This document shows positions 34,482 through 42,921 of a stretch of DNA of 64,000 bases, piece after piece. Where the stretch lies: NCBI GenBank assembly GCA_002104985.1, contig MCGO01000055.1:186001-250000 (forward strand). Direction: 5' to 3'. The notes beneath the pieces were generated by a model. The model was given only the letters and a program-made list of their open reading frames with translations, searched no databases and had not been told where the DNA came from. This DNA comes from Rhizoclosmatium globosum. Its lineage: Eukaryota > Chytridiomycota > Chytridiomycetes > Chytridiales > Chytriomycetaceae. How positions within the stretch are numbered: position 1 is the stretch's first letter; each line of letters starts with the position of its first letter. Position numbers and translations under genes: made by a program.

Positions 34482-35267
34482 TTATTTTCCTCCTCCCATA
34501 TGTTCAAGCACGGCAGCCTTTGACATAGAAAGCCCAACTCCTCCATTTTGTGTCATAGGCATGAATACGGTTTTGTTTCCACTGTTTCGGGACATGGCCG
34601 TAAGTGTCTCGAGATATCTAATTTGCATCGCAGCCGGCGCGTTTAAAATATCAGCAGCCTATAAAAAACCAAACATGAGCCACGAATTCTAATGTCACCC
34701 GTACCTCTCGCATCAATTTCGCACTCTCGACTTCCGCCTTCGCGAGAATAATTTTCGACTCGCCGATTCTTTTTTGTTTAGCACCAGCTGACAGAGTTTC
34801 TTGAAGCTCTTTGCTAAACTGCAAGTCCTTAATCAACATGCTTTCAATTTTGACTCCCCATGAGCGAGCTGGTCATCAATGATTGCTTGAATTTCGTGCG
34901 CAATTTCTTCTCGATGCTCTAAACTCTGTTGAAGCGTTTTGGTTCCCATAATATGTCTGAGGGTTGTTTGTGTTCGTTCAATTAATGCTGCTCGGACGTT
35001 TGAGACAAGGAACGTTGCGGTGTATGGATCAATGACTTCCCAGAAGATAACAGAATCGATAATGACATTAACGTTGTCTTTTGTCATAATGATTTGCTGG
35101 GGAATATCCTGCAAACATATTCAGTCCATATTCTGATAACGTGTCCAAACCTCAATTTGAATTTTGATGTCCACATTTCTTATTTCCTCAGTAACGACGT
35201 TAATCTTCCATAAACCTGGGTCTACGCTGGGATGTTCGAAGTCATTTAGTTGGCAAACACTTTGTTG
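34482..35267 (-). pseudogene. Stomatin-like copy 3, truncated by the retrotransposon and frameshifted
   Basis: Closest to copy 1. Remaining exons: 35151-35226, 34706-35108 and 34482-34658, with introns 35109-35150 and 34659-34704. The first exon is absent: bases 35227-35267 are the 3' part of intron 1 (ending CCCAG) and the left LTR starts at 35268. Within exon 3 one A/T pair is missing at about 34872-34873 compared with copy 1 ('GAACCAGC' versus 'GACCAGC' on the coding strand), which shifts the frame and creates an early TGA. The missing exon is not found beyond the right LTR. Not expected to make a functional protein. Confidence 0.85.
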
Positions 35268-36305
35268 TGTAACGTGTGCAGGCGCACGTTCTGGGGTTTG
35301 GTTCGGACTTGGACTTGACACGTTTTCTTTATATATTTTTGGAATTTTAGTTTGGGGATTTAAGATTAGAACGGTGTCTATTATTGGAATAAAAAGTTGT
35401 TGCGAATTGAAAGGCGAGCGAGTCGATCAAGGTCGCCCAGAGCGAGACGGACCTCGAGCGAGCGACGGCGTCGACGTGTAACAGACGGGCGTGGCCGCTC
35501 TTAGGGAGACGCCACCATAGGCCGGTTTCACGGTAGACGCGCCGGAGCGAGTACTCTGGATCAGCGAGACACAAGTCACCTCGACCGAAGGGAAAGGCCG
35601 AGTTAGGGAGTCCGATGCCGGATTAGCGAACTACAGGTTAGCAAACCAAAGGAGGTAGCAGGGGACGAATCGAAGAGAGGAGTGGGCTACCTCTGGACTG
35701 AACGAGTAGGCTGGATGTGTGGGGTACGTGTGCATGGCGGGGGCTGGGGCTAGCGTGTGTGGAGCACCCCAGGTTCCTCCGGCCACGGAGCACGTGCCTT
35801 GCCATGGGTTGTAGGCTTGAACGCTGACCCATGGATCTGTTGCACAGAGGAAGCGGTGGAAAGCCAGCGGCGACTGGAACTATCAGCGTAGACTCCACAC
35901 TATGGACATAAGGGCTATAGTGGCGCACCGAGGCGTTCAGGGATGTTCGCGAAGTCGGGTCTCTCGGGGATAACGGATCTTGCCTCGGGAGTAACAAGCG
36001 GATGAGCGAAGTGGATGATGTAACGGTAACGGACTACTGGAACATTAGAAGGGAGTGGTAGAGCGTAGCGATGTATTATTTCTTTTATTGTTCTTTATTT
36101 ACTTCAGCCTGGAATTAGTGTCTTAGCGAGCGAAGACCTTGGGTCTTTCAGACAGTACCTGGAATCATTGGAGCCACGGAGGAGGGACCAGGGTACTGAT
36201 TCGTACCGTGCTTTTTGGCAAGTAAGCGTAGACCTATGAGCGAGTGTTGTATGATAGTAGCGAGGATTGAAACCTGGAAAGGGGAAGCAACCCTTACTTG
36301 TTACA
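35268..36305 (+). repeat. Left LTR
   Basis: 1038 bp, starts TGTAACGTGTGCAGG and ends CTTGTTACA. It has a 6-bp terminal inverted repeat (TGTAAC/GTTACA), and its start is an imperfect palindrome (AACGTGTGC AG GCGCACGTT). A TATATATT box lies near 35330. Long open frames on both strands here are repeated identically in the right LTR and are not genes. Confidence 0.95.
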
Positions 36306-36308
36306 GAA

Positions 36309-36326
36309 TGGGGGCCCAACGTAAAA
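36309..36326 (+). promoter_or_regulatory. Candidate primer binding site
   Basis: TGGGGGCCCAACGTAAAA begins 3 bp after the left LTR, the normal place for a tRNA-complementary site starting with TGG (pairs with the 3' CCA). I could not identify the tRNA. Confidence 0.55.
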
Positions 36327-36657
36327 GCGACAACCTAGAGTTGTGAGTGAGATTGACCACACGGGAATGTGTGTAGTACCATGTATTAGACATGAGACTC
36401 CATGTAGTTTAAAACATGAGGCCTCTCTTAGTGAGAGCTGAACTAGTTTATTGGAGAAGCTATGAATAAATAAACAATTTAAAATCGAAGTAAAAAGGAT
36501 GTACTTCGTTTAAAGTCGAATTTATTTAGTTTGAATGGATTTTTGGGTTCAACGGCACGAACAAATAACAAAACATTTAGATGACTGCGTGGCCATAAGC
36601 GATGTGAAAATCGATTTCCGAATTTGGATTCGCGGATACATTCTGGAAACTTAGCGA

Positions 36658-37020
36658 ATGACAAAGACGTTGACCTTGTCATCCTTGACAGAGGCCGAGA
36701 AAGCAGTAGCTTGTCCGAGGGATTGTGACAAACAAACTGGAGTCGTCGATGAGTCCCTCACACCGGAACAACAGGAGCTGTTGGGAACACTACAATACTT
36801 TCGTGGAACTCGGATTCAAGACGATTTGATCCTGTATCAAGTACAGAGTACAAGATATGGATTTCCTACTTCGCCAAGCGAGTTTCTACAGAATGCTTTA
36901 GCATTGTACTGTGAACTATCAACACCGGATTTGGCAACGTTGGACGATTTACCAGAACTTGTTGACATCTCTGATGATACATCAATGCCAGACTTAGTTT
37001 CGGATAATGAGGACGATTAA
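36658..37020 (+). CDS. Small upstream ORF of the retrotransposon, unknown function
   Basis: 120 residues from ATG 36658. Acidic C terminus ('DISDDTSMPDLVSDNEDD'). No domain recognised. It lies between the leader and gag in another frame; Ty3-type elements do not normally carry an ORF here, so it may be an accessory protein or a relic. Confidence 0.35.
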   Translation: MTKTLTLSSLTEAEKAVACPRDCDKQTGVVDESLTPEQQELLGTLQYFRGTRIQDDLILYQVQSTRYGFPTSPSEFLQNALALYCELSTPDLATLDDLPELVDISDDTSMPDLVSDNEDD

Positions 37021-37225
37021 GAAGTCCAGAACCGTATTGACGAGTATACACGTGTTGTTTGACGTGAGATGTGAAGCTAATAAAAGAACATTGACATGTT
37101 TTTTGCAAACCAACCAATCACAATCAACCTAAAGAGCACGTCCTCAGAAACGCGTTCCTGATTTAGAAACTTTAAAAGACTTTCTTTCTTTTTGTTCATT
37201 GCAAAACAAAAAACACCCGAAAAAC

Positions 37226-37336
37226 ATGAGCCAAACGGAAGAAGAGCTTATTGATTACGACTTTGACGACATTGAGGACAGTAGTGATCTCAAAACCAAT
37301 AGTTTGTATACTGTTGAGAAGGTACACGTTGAATAA
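37226..37336 (+). CDS. Short acidic ORF in the gag frame
   Basis: 36 residues (MSQTEEELIDYDFDD...), in the same frame as the gag ORF but separated from it by TAA and TGA. A GTACAC..GATTAG stretch (37322-37346) looks like a very short intron but does not restore the frame. Could be the original gag start, now cut off. Confidence 0.25.
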   Translation: MSQTEEELIDYDFDDIEDSSDLKTNSLYTVEKVHVE

Positions 37337-37378
37337 CTGTGATTAGAACTTGTCGAAACTCAAGGGAGCGCGTCCACT

Positions 37379-40300
37379 TTGGCATCTACGGCCGAGGACG
37401 AGATTGTGGATGAACTCTCTCCCTTGCCAAGTGCGACCATGGTAATTGACGTTGACCAAGATAACTCTTTGGAAACGGCTGTCAAGAAACTTCACATGGG
37501 AGAACCGTTGGCAACGACTCCCGAAACCTACTTGCGTGCCAAGCTTACCGCTGTCCAAAACAATTTGATTGCGGTTCAAGACCAAGCGATTGAGACTGCG
37601 ACTGAGCTTGAAACTGTCAAGAAAGATCGCGATTTGATTATGGAGCAACTTGACAAGACGGTTACCAAGTACACAGCTGCCAAGAATAAGGTTGTTGAAT
37701 TGGAACACCGTTGCAAGCATTTGACTGGTCGTCGCGACCATCACAAAAAGCAATGTGATACTTTTCAGTCGCGCTTGAAAGAAGCCGAGGCCAAACTAAC
37801 CGTGACTACAGGGTCGACTCCTCCCGAAGGAGCCGATGCTATGGTAAACAACGAGGAACAAGTTTTCAGACTTAAAGAACGAATCGATTCTCTCAATGAA
37901 CAGCTGACTAACGCGTGGCGTAACGTCAATACTCTTCAAGAAGAATTGGATTATGCGAACCAAGCCAGTTGGATCCGTGCCCAAGGAAAGGACCAATCTG
38001 GAACACCACCGACGGATAGGGATGAAAGTAAGTTGACTTTATTTTGGGTTGAGTTGTGGAGCGTTGTTGTAGGAATTTCCAGATTTTTATATCTGCGTAC
38101 CCAAGTTTCGACTTGGAGGGGACTATATGATTATTCTAAGTCCTTCTTTCCTGTAGGAAAGACGTTCTTCTTGAAAAAGGCGAGAGAAGAAGAGCTCTCG
38201 AACCTTCAGAAAGTTGTGGCCGGAATTAATCTCCAATCGGGGATTACCGCATCTACGCCACTTACGAAAGACAATATCGGAATTGCGGCATTGACTGGAG
38301 CGCAGATCGGAGGTTATCTGGCCCAGCAAAAGGATTTCGGAAAAGCCAATCGAGCTCAAAAGAAAAATAACCGTAATAACCGTATGAGAGGTAATCGCTA
38401 TGGACAGCGCGAATATGACGACCACAGAGGTGAGGTTGAAGGAAGAGGTGATCAAGAATTCATTCTCGAACAGGTGAATGGGATCCACGTCCCTCAAACC
38501 GCGGACGTCCAAATTACTCATCCTCTGGAGGAAGATATTCTCGCGAAAGGAACTAGCGAAGCTGATCATACAAGCGTAACTGACTTTGTTACTTTCATTA
38601 TTTCTGAAGTAATCCTTTATTCTTTGAAGTGTGTTGTTGAATCTACATCATTTAATGAGTTTAATCGAGTTTATTTGAATAATAATTGCTTGAAAATGAC
38701 CCGAGATGAAGTTTTAAGAAGCGGTGGGAGGAGAGGTTGTATTTCAAAAAGATCCAAGAATCGGCTCCTCTTCAACTTGATAGTTGCTTCTATAATTAAA
38801 CCGACGACCGGTATTTCGAGTATTGATGGCTGGTCCTCAACCTATCTTGTTCCCGTGAGTGTTATGATGTCCTTGTTATGGACACCCTTGATCGTTGGTG
38901 TCTTATGGATTTGGTTTAACAATACAACACCTAGAATCATGATTCAATTCAGTATTAACGGAGTATCTTACTCTTGGACTGAGACTTCGGGTACCCTCCG
39001 GATCCCAGATAACATTGAGGTTACCAGTGACGTAACCCTTCGCCAAATCTTCAAGGAAGTTAAAGAACACCTTGAAGCAAGGACTGGTACTCGAGTTAGA
39101 GCGTACAGCCATGATAACTATCGCAAACTGATGAATGAGTTGGGAAAAACATATCCCAATAATGCATTGACGCCGGTAGAAATTATCCCGGATGAACCTC
39201 AAGACCAGGAAGAGGAACCAGAACAAGAAGGTCCGAGAACTATGTTGGACGAGTTGGTTCATTCGAACAGAAAAGCTGAAGGTCATGCAAACTTGATTGC
39301 AAGACACAGTGAACGTCTAGCTACAGCGACGGAGTCAGTAAACCAAGAAGTTTCTGGAATTGGCTTACAAGTTAAGAGCCTCAATAATGCTGTTTCTGAC
39401 ATTGGTTCGAATACCATGACAGGTTTCACTGATTTCGCCGATAAACTGACAGGTGTATTGTATGGAAACAATAACTTTGATACAAGAGTCAGGTCCTTCC
39501 ATAATGAACCCTTGAACAAAGATACTCGTGAAACATGGAAGAGAGCCGTCGACGCCTTGAAAGCTGATTATGTGGGTCAAGACAAGAGGTACAAGACCGA
39601 TGATGAGTTCATCAAGAATTTTGTTCAAACGTTGCCCATGGACTCTACTGATAGCGATATCATGACGTTCAAGGCTTCTTTGCGTCGAGACCCTACGTTT
39701 AATAACTTTAACTGGGCATGGGAGACTTTGGTTACCTCGTCGATTGTCCAATTTAAAGCGGCTCAAGCCTTGATTAACGGGGAATGGAGTTCGAACAATG
39801 CGTTGAAGGAAAGCGAAATGCGTAAGAATGCGAATCACCTGTTGGGTGACAAAGCAGTTAGTGCACAAACGTTGAAGGATACATTCATTGCTAAAATTCC
39901 AGAATCGACACAAGACGGTATAATTCAACGTCTACATGACCACGACTTTGTAGTGGCGGGTTCGAAAGTCAAGTACACTGATTCACGTGTAACTATGGAC
40001 ATGGTTGCTCAATTCTTGTACAAGAAAGGCTTTAACGGAGAAATACGTAACAAGAAGTCTAGTCGCGAAGATAGCAGACTTTCGTCTTTGGAAACCGCAG
40101 TACAACACGTGGCACTACAACAAGCGCAAACATCAGCGGATATTGGAAAGTTGACGCAGGTGCTCCTGGAAGAGCGTAAACGTGAACAGAGTCGTCACCG
40201 GAATGATCGTGAAAGAGATCGTGACCGTGCGCCGTCGGAAGGACGCCGCTATGGTCAAGGAATCGGACCTAATACGAACATGGAAAAGGTTTTACACACG

Positions 40301-40486
40301 GCTTTGATGCAGGTGAACCAGGAAACGAACCCTCAAAACTGGGACGAGAAGTTCGAATTGATTGCAAACACCTTCAATATGAGTACGGATCAACGTCAGA
40401 ATTGGAGAGTCTCGAATCGCCCTATGCCACAGAAGTGTTTCACTTGTAAGGAAGAAGGCCATCGAGCCGCGACTGCCGTATGCTGA
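37379..40486 (+). CDS. Gag-like polyprotein with coiled coil and zinc knuckle
   Basis: 1035 codons open; the first ATG is 37439. An N-terminal coiled coil (about 37530-37800) is followed by an in-frame intron-like segment (38028-38156), a Lys/Arg/Asn-rich stretch, a hydrophobic segment near 38840-38930, and from about 38938 a Gag-like helical region ('SSIVQFKAAQALINGEW', 'TLKDTFIAKIPESTQDGIIQRL'). At the end is 'KCFTCKEEGH', the C-x2-C-x4-H of a nucleocapsid zinc knuckle, but the last Cys is displaced (H-x6-C) just before TGA 40484-40486. Gag normally packages the RNA and forms the particle. The length is about twice that of usual Ty3 Gag. Confidence 0.65.
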   Translation: MASTAEDEIVDELSPLPSATMVIDVDQDNSLETAVKKLHMGEPLATTPETYLRAKLTAVQNNLIAVQDQAIETATELETVKKDRDLIMEQLDKTVTKYTAAKNKVVELEHRCKHLTGRRDHHKKQCDTFQSRLKEAEAKLTVTTGSTPPEGADAMVNNEEQVFRLKERIDSLNEQLTNAWRNVNTLQEELDYANQASWIRAQGKDQSGTPPTDRDESKLTLFWVELWSVVVGISRFLYLRTQVSTWRGLYDYSKSFFPVGKTFFLKKAREEELSNLQKVVAGINLQSGITASTPLTKDNIGIAALTGAQIGGYLAQQKDFGKANRAQKKNNRNNRMRGNRYGQREYDDHRGEVEGRGDQEFILEQVNGIHVPQTADVQITHPLEEDILAKGTSEADHTSVTDFVTFIISEVILYSLKCVVESTSFNEFNRVYLNNNCLKMTRDEVLRSGGRRGCISKRSKNRLLFNLIVASIIKPTTGISSIDGWSSTYLVPVSVMMSLLWTPLIVGVLWIWFNNTTPRIMIQFSINGVSYSWTETSGTLRIPDNIEVTSDVTLRQIFKEVKEHLEARTGTRVRAYSHDNYRKLMNELGKTYPNNALTPVEIIPDEPQDQEEEPEQEGPRTMLDELVHSNRKAEGHANLIARHSERLATATESVNQEVSGIGLQVKSLNNAVSDIGSNTMTGFTDFADKLTGVLYGNNNFDTRVRSFHNEPLNKDTRETWKRAVDALKADYVGQDKRYKTDDEFIKNFVQTLPMDSTDSDIMTFKASLRRDPTFNNFNWAWETLVTSSIVQFKAAQALINGEWSSNNALKESEMRKNANHLLGDKAVSAQTLKDTFIAKIPESTQDGIIQRLHDHDFVVAGSKVKYTDSRVTMDMVAQFLYKKGFNGEIRNKKSSREDSRLSSLETAVQHVALQQAQTSADIGKLTQVLLEERKREQSRHRNDRERDRDRAPSEGRRYGQGIGPNTNMEKVLHTALMQVNQETNPQNWDEKFELIANTFNMSTDQRQNWRVSNRPMPQKCFTCKEEGHRAATAVC
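38028..38156 (+). other. Intron-like segment inside gag
   Basis: GTAAGT at the left and TCTTTCCTGTAG at the right, both matching host splice sites. It is 129 nt long, a multiple of three, and has no stop, so the frame stays open whether or not it is removed. It encodes an aromatic/hydrophobic stretch unlike its charged surroundings. Confidence 0.45.
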
Positions 40487-41025
40487 CGTAGTGGAAAAAG
40501 CTATCCGTGCTGTAAAGCTGAACGAGCCGGCGACAGATGTGAGTCAGAACAGGAGGAGACTGTAAATGAAATTAACATTTCGACAGAAACAACAAACAAC
40601 AACGACAAACCTTTAAACTTAATTAATAATGTTTCTCAATTCGAAGTGCCTATTGAATTTACGTTTAATAATGATTCTGAACTTACTGTTGAAACCTCTA
40701 ATAATGGAGAGTTAGCTTTTGAAAATAAAATCTTAATTAGTAGTGATGTGAGAATACATACTGAAAATTGACTCAAGAAGGAACGAAGTCGAATGAAGAA
40801 AGAGTGGAATGGAAATACCGTCGAAGGAGTCGATTGACCCTCTTTCAAAAGCATTCGACGCCCAGATTTCGCCATTCATAGGTACGAATGGAATGCTGTA
40901 CCTATAAGTGAGTTAGAATCAAAGTTGGTACAAATCACCGAGAAGTTATACCCTCAAGGAATATCCTTAAAAACCCCATCTTCTGAATAAGAAAGGACGT
41001 GAGAAAAGAATGAACTTGCACCTAA
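40487..41025 (+). pseudogene. Gag-pol linker with in-frame stops
   Basis: The gag frame continues with protein-like sequence (for example 'VPISELESKLVQITEKLYPQG') but is interrupted by TGA 40484, TGA 40769, TGA 40835, TAA 40988 and TGA 41000, before ending at TAG 41102. Each could arise from CGA or CAA by a C-to-T change. Either the region has decayed, or it is passed by readthrough or not translated. Confidence 0.45.
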
Positions 41026-42555
41026 GAAAAAACGTTCTGTAAAACTCGAAAGAACGTTGAGTTCGAAGAAAAACTCACTGCTGTCTTTGAAGATGGATCA
41101 ATAGCTACGGCGAGAGTATCCGATGTCCCGGGAACCAATTACAAAGATATAAACGTGGAACTTGCGACCTATTCCATGTTGGATGGAGTTTTTCGAATCA
41201 CGACTATAAGTCTGTTCGTGGAGATGATTCACTTTTCAGATGCACTTGTAGATACCGGAGCGAACCATAATTCGGCCTCTTTGGAATTTTACAAGTCATT
41301 TCGTGTACGGCCTCGACTATTCAAGTATGATTCGTTGAGAACAACGAAGGGGATAGCGGGATCAATGACCATGATAGGTTATTTTTATGCCGACGTTTGC
41401 ATTGGTGAAAGAAACGGATACAAAAGACAAGTGAAGTTTTCGCTGGTTCCAGGATTGCCAAGACCAATAATACTGGGAACACCAGCCATTAAACTATTTG
41501 AAATGGACTTGTGCTTTTCAATCGATAGGCTATTCTATGGTCCCAGAATGAAAGCACGTTCGTTCTACACGAAAAATGGTGAACTAGTACACAATAAAGA
41601 ACGATTGAGTGTACCATTAAAATATTATGAAGAGTATGTTCCAGAAGAGAAACCGACGATGGTTCTTAAAGAAAAAATACTCCTGAAACCAATGGAAGGA
41701 AGAATAGTTTTAGTAGAGTTGGATAGAAAGCTACCCAACAACCAAGAAAATTGCTTACTTCAAGGTTTCCCTGATATGGCTAGCAGAGGAATTCTTGTAG
41801 CAAATACGATATATCGGGTTGAAGATGTCAACTCGAAAGCAGTTAAAATGCAACTGACTTATGTGGGATCGGAGGAATTAAAATTAGATGAAGGAATATG
41901 CTTAGCAACCGTCCAATGTGGGGACGTACCTGTATTAGATGTACCTAAAAGTATAGACGTGAACGATCAATCAATGATGATCGAAATGGCGTTACAGGCG
42001 AAAATGCATAATCCAGAGAATAACATCGCGTTTCTTAGCTGTTTAATGGAGGACAAACCACCCGAAACGCCTTTAGAAGAAGAGGTTAGGGTCCAACCTA
42101 TACTGGTTGACGAACTCGACTTTGTCGACCCACCGAATAAAGAGGATTCCGACGAAGACTCAGAGAAGGAGTCAGACGAGGCCGACTACGAAACGGAAGG
42201 ACGGATAGAACTTTACGTTTCATTAGATGAGGATTTCTTCGAGTCTGTGCTTGAACAGAAACCTACCTCAGTGAACAAACTGTTTAAAGAAAAGGACTTC
42301 CTCGACCCGATCTTACAATCAGTAGGAAGGAAGAAACCCCGTACTCATAAAGAGTTCAGAGCGGTGATGTTGCATATAGAGGACATCATCGATGAATTGT
42401 CAAAGAAGATTGACAAGAAATATGAATTAGAAGATGAAACTTCGCGTCGGAAGCGAAGAATACGTGAAAGACGCGCTGAATGGATAGATTCTATTCGCGA
42501 TCCGAGATTTATTAAAGATTTAAAGACGCTGACCCTTATACCTACACGAAGATAG
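41026..42555 (+). CDS. Retrotransposon aspartic protease and linker
   Basis: Open from 41026 in the -1 frame relative to gag, no ATG (the frame should be reached by frameshift). The catalytic motif 'ALVDTGANHNSAS' (Asp at 41251) is followed by 'TKGIAGSMTMIGYFYADVCI' and 'PRPIILGTPAIK', the flap and the second-half I-L-G motif of retropepsins. A long acidic linker and a basic coiled segment end at TAG 42553. The protease would process the Gag-Pol precursor as a dimer. Confidence 0.7.
   Translation, partial: EKTFCKTRKNVEFEEKLTAVFEDGSIATARVSDVPGTNYKDINVELATYSMLDGVFRITTISLFVEMIHFSDALVDTGANHNSASLEFYKSFRVRPRLFKYDSLRTTKGIAGSMTMIGYFYADVCIGERNGYKRQVKFSLVPGLPRPIILGTPAIKLFEMDLCFSIDRLFYGPRMKARSFYTKNGELVHNKERLSVPLKYYEEYVPEEKPTMVLKEKILLKPMEGRIVLVELDRKLPNNQENCLLQGFPDMASRGILVANTIYRVEDVNSKAVKMQLTYVGSEELKLDEGICLATVQCGDVPVLDVPKSIDVNDQSMMIEMALQAKMHNPENNIAFLSCLMEDKPPETPLEEEVRVQPILVDELDFVDPPNKEDSDEDSEKESDEADYETEGRIELYVSLDEDFFESVLEQKPTSVNKLFKEKDFLDPILQSVGRKKPRTHKEFRAVMLHIEDIIDELSKKIDKKYELEDETSRRKRRIRERRAEWIDSIRDPRFIKDLKTLTLIPTRR
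42519..42525 (+). promoter_or_regulatory. Possible -1 frameshift heptamer TTTAAAG
   Basis: In the protease frame it reads T TTA AAG, the X XXY YYZ layout. A -1 slip here leads into the open frame that continues to 42779. A similar T TTA AAA lies in frame at 42764-42770, where a -1 slip enters the RT-proximal frame. Function is inference. Confidence 0.35.
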
Positions 42556-42921
42556 TAGAATCGGAATTGGATCCTGACCCAATCATGAATTCAACACCAG
42601 GACATGATATTACAAAAGAGGATAAAAGAGATTACATGCCTGAAGAGTATAAGTCGAACGAAGAAATCTTTAATAAGATTGACTTGAGTCATATGGACTC
42701 CGACTTTTATGGCCCAGACACAAAAAGGAGGCTTCTGGACTTAATGGAAAATATATTGATGTCTTTAAAAGTGATGTAGTGACAGGAACGAAAAGAGTCC
42801 CTGCACATAAAATTGAGTTGAAACCAGGAGCTCGCATACCTCATTCACACCCATACCCGGAAGGGGCGGGTCGAACTCAGATATTGCGAGAACATATTGA
42901 GAAAATGTTGAAAGATGAGTA
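42534..42921 (+). pseudogene. RT-proximal linker broken over two frames
   Basis: Coding continues from about 42525 to 42779 in one frame. It then continues in the next (-1) frame to TAA 42920-42922 with 'HKIELKPGARIPHSHPYPEG', the usual block just before Ty3 reverse transcriptase (H-x-I-x-L...). The frame changes again within 42917-42922 to enter the RT frame. That last change has no slippery site and looks like a one-base loss. Confidence 0.5.

Noticed and set aside
35347..35997. Minus-strand protein-like frames at 35347-35574 and 35638-35997, and their twins at 48481-48708 and 48772-49131
   Set aside because: They lie wholly inside the two LTRs and repeat only because the LTRs do; no domain or start context supports them.
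40484..41002. TGA read as tryptophan (reassigned nuclear code)
   Set aside because: Host genes with clear ends, such as SHMT, stop at TGA with normal C termini, and host coding exons contain no internal TGA.
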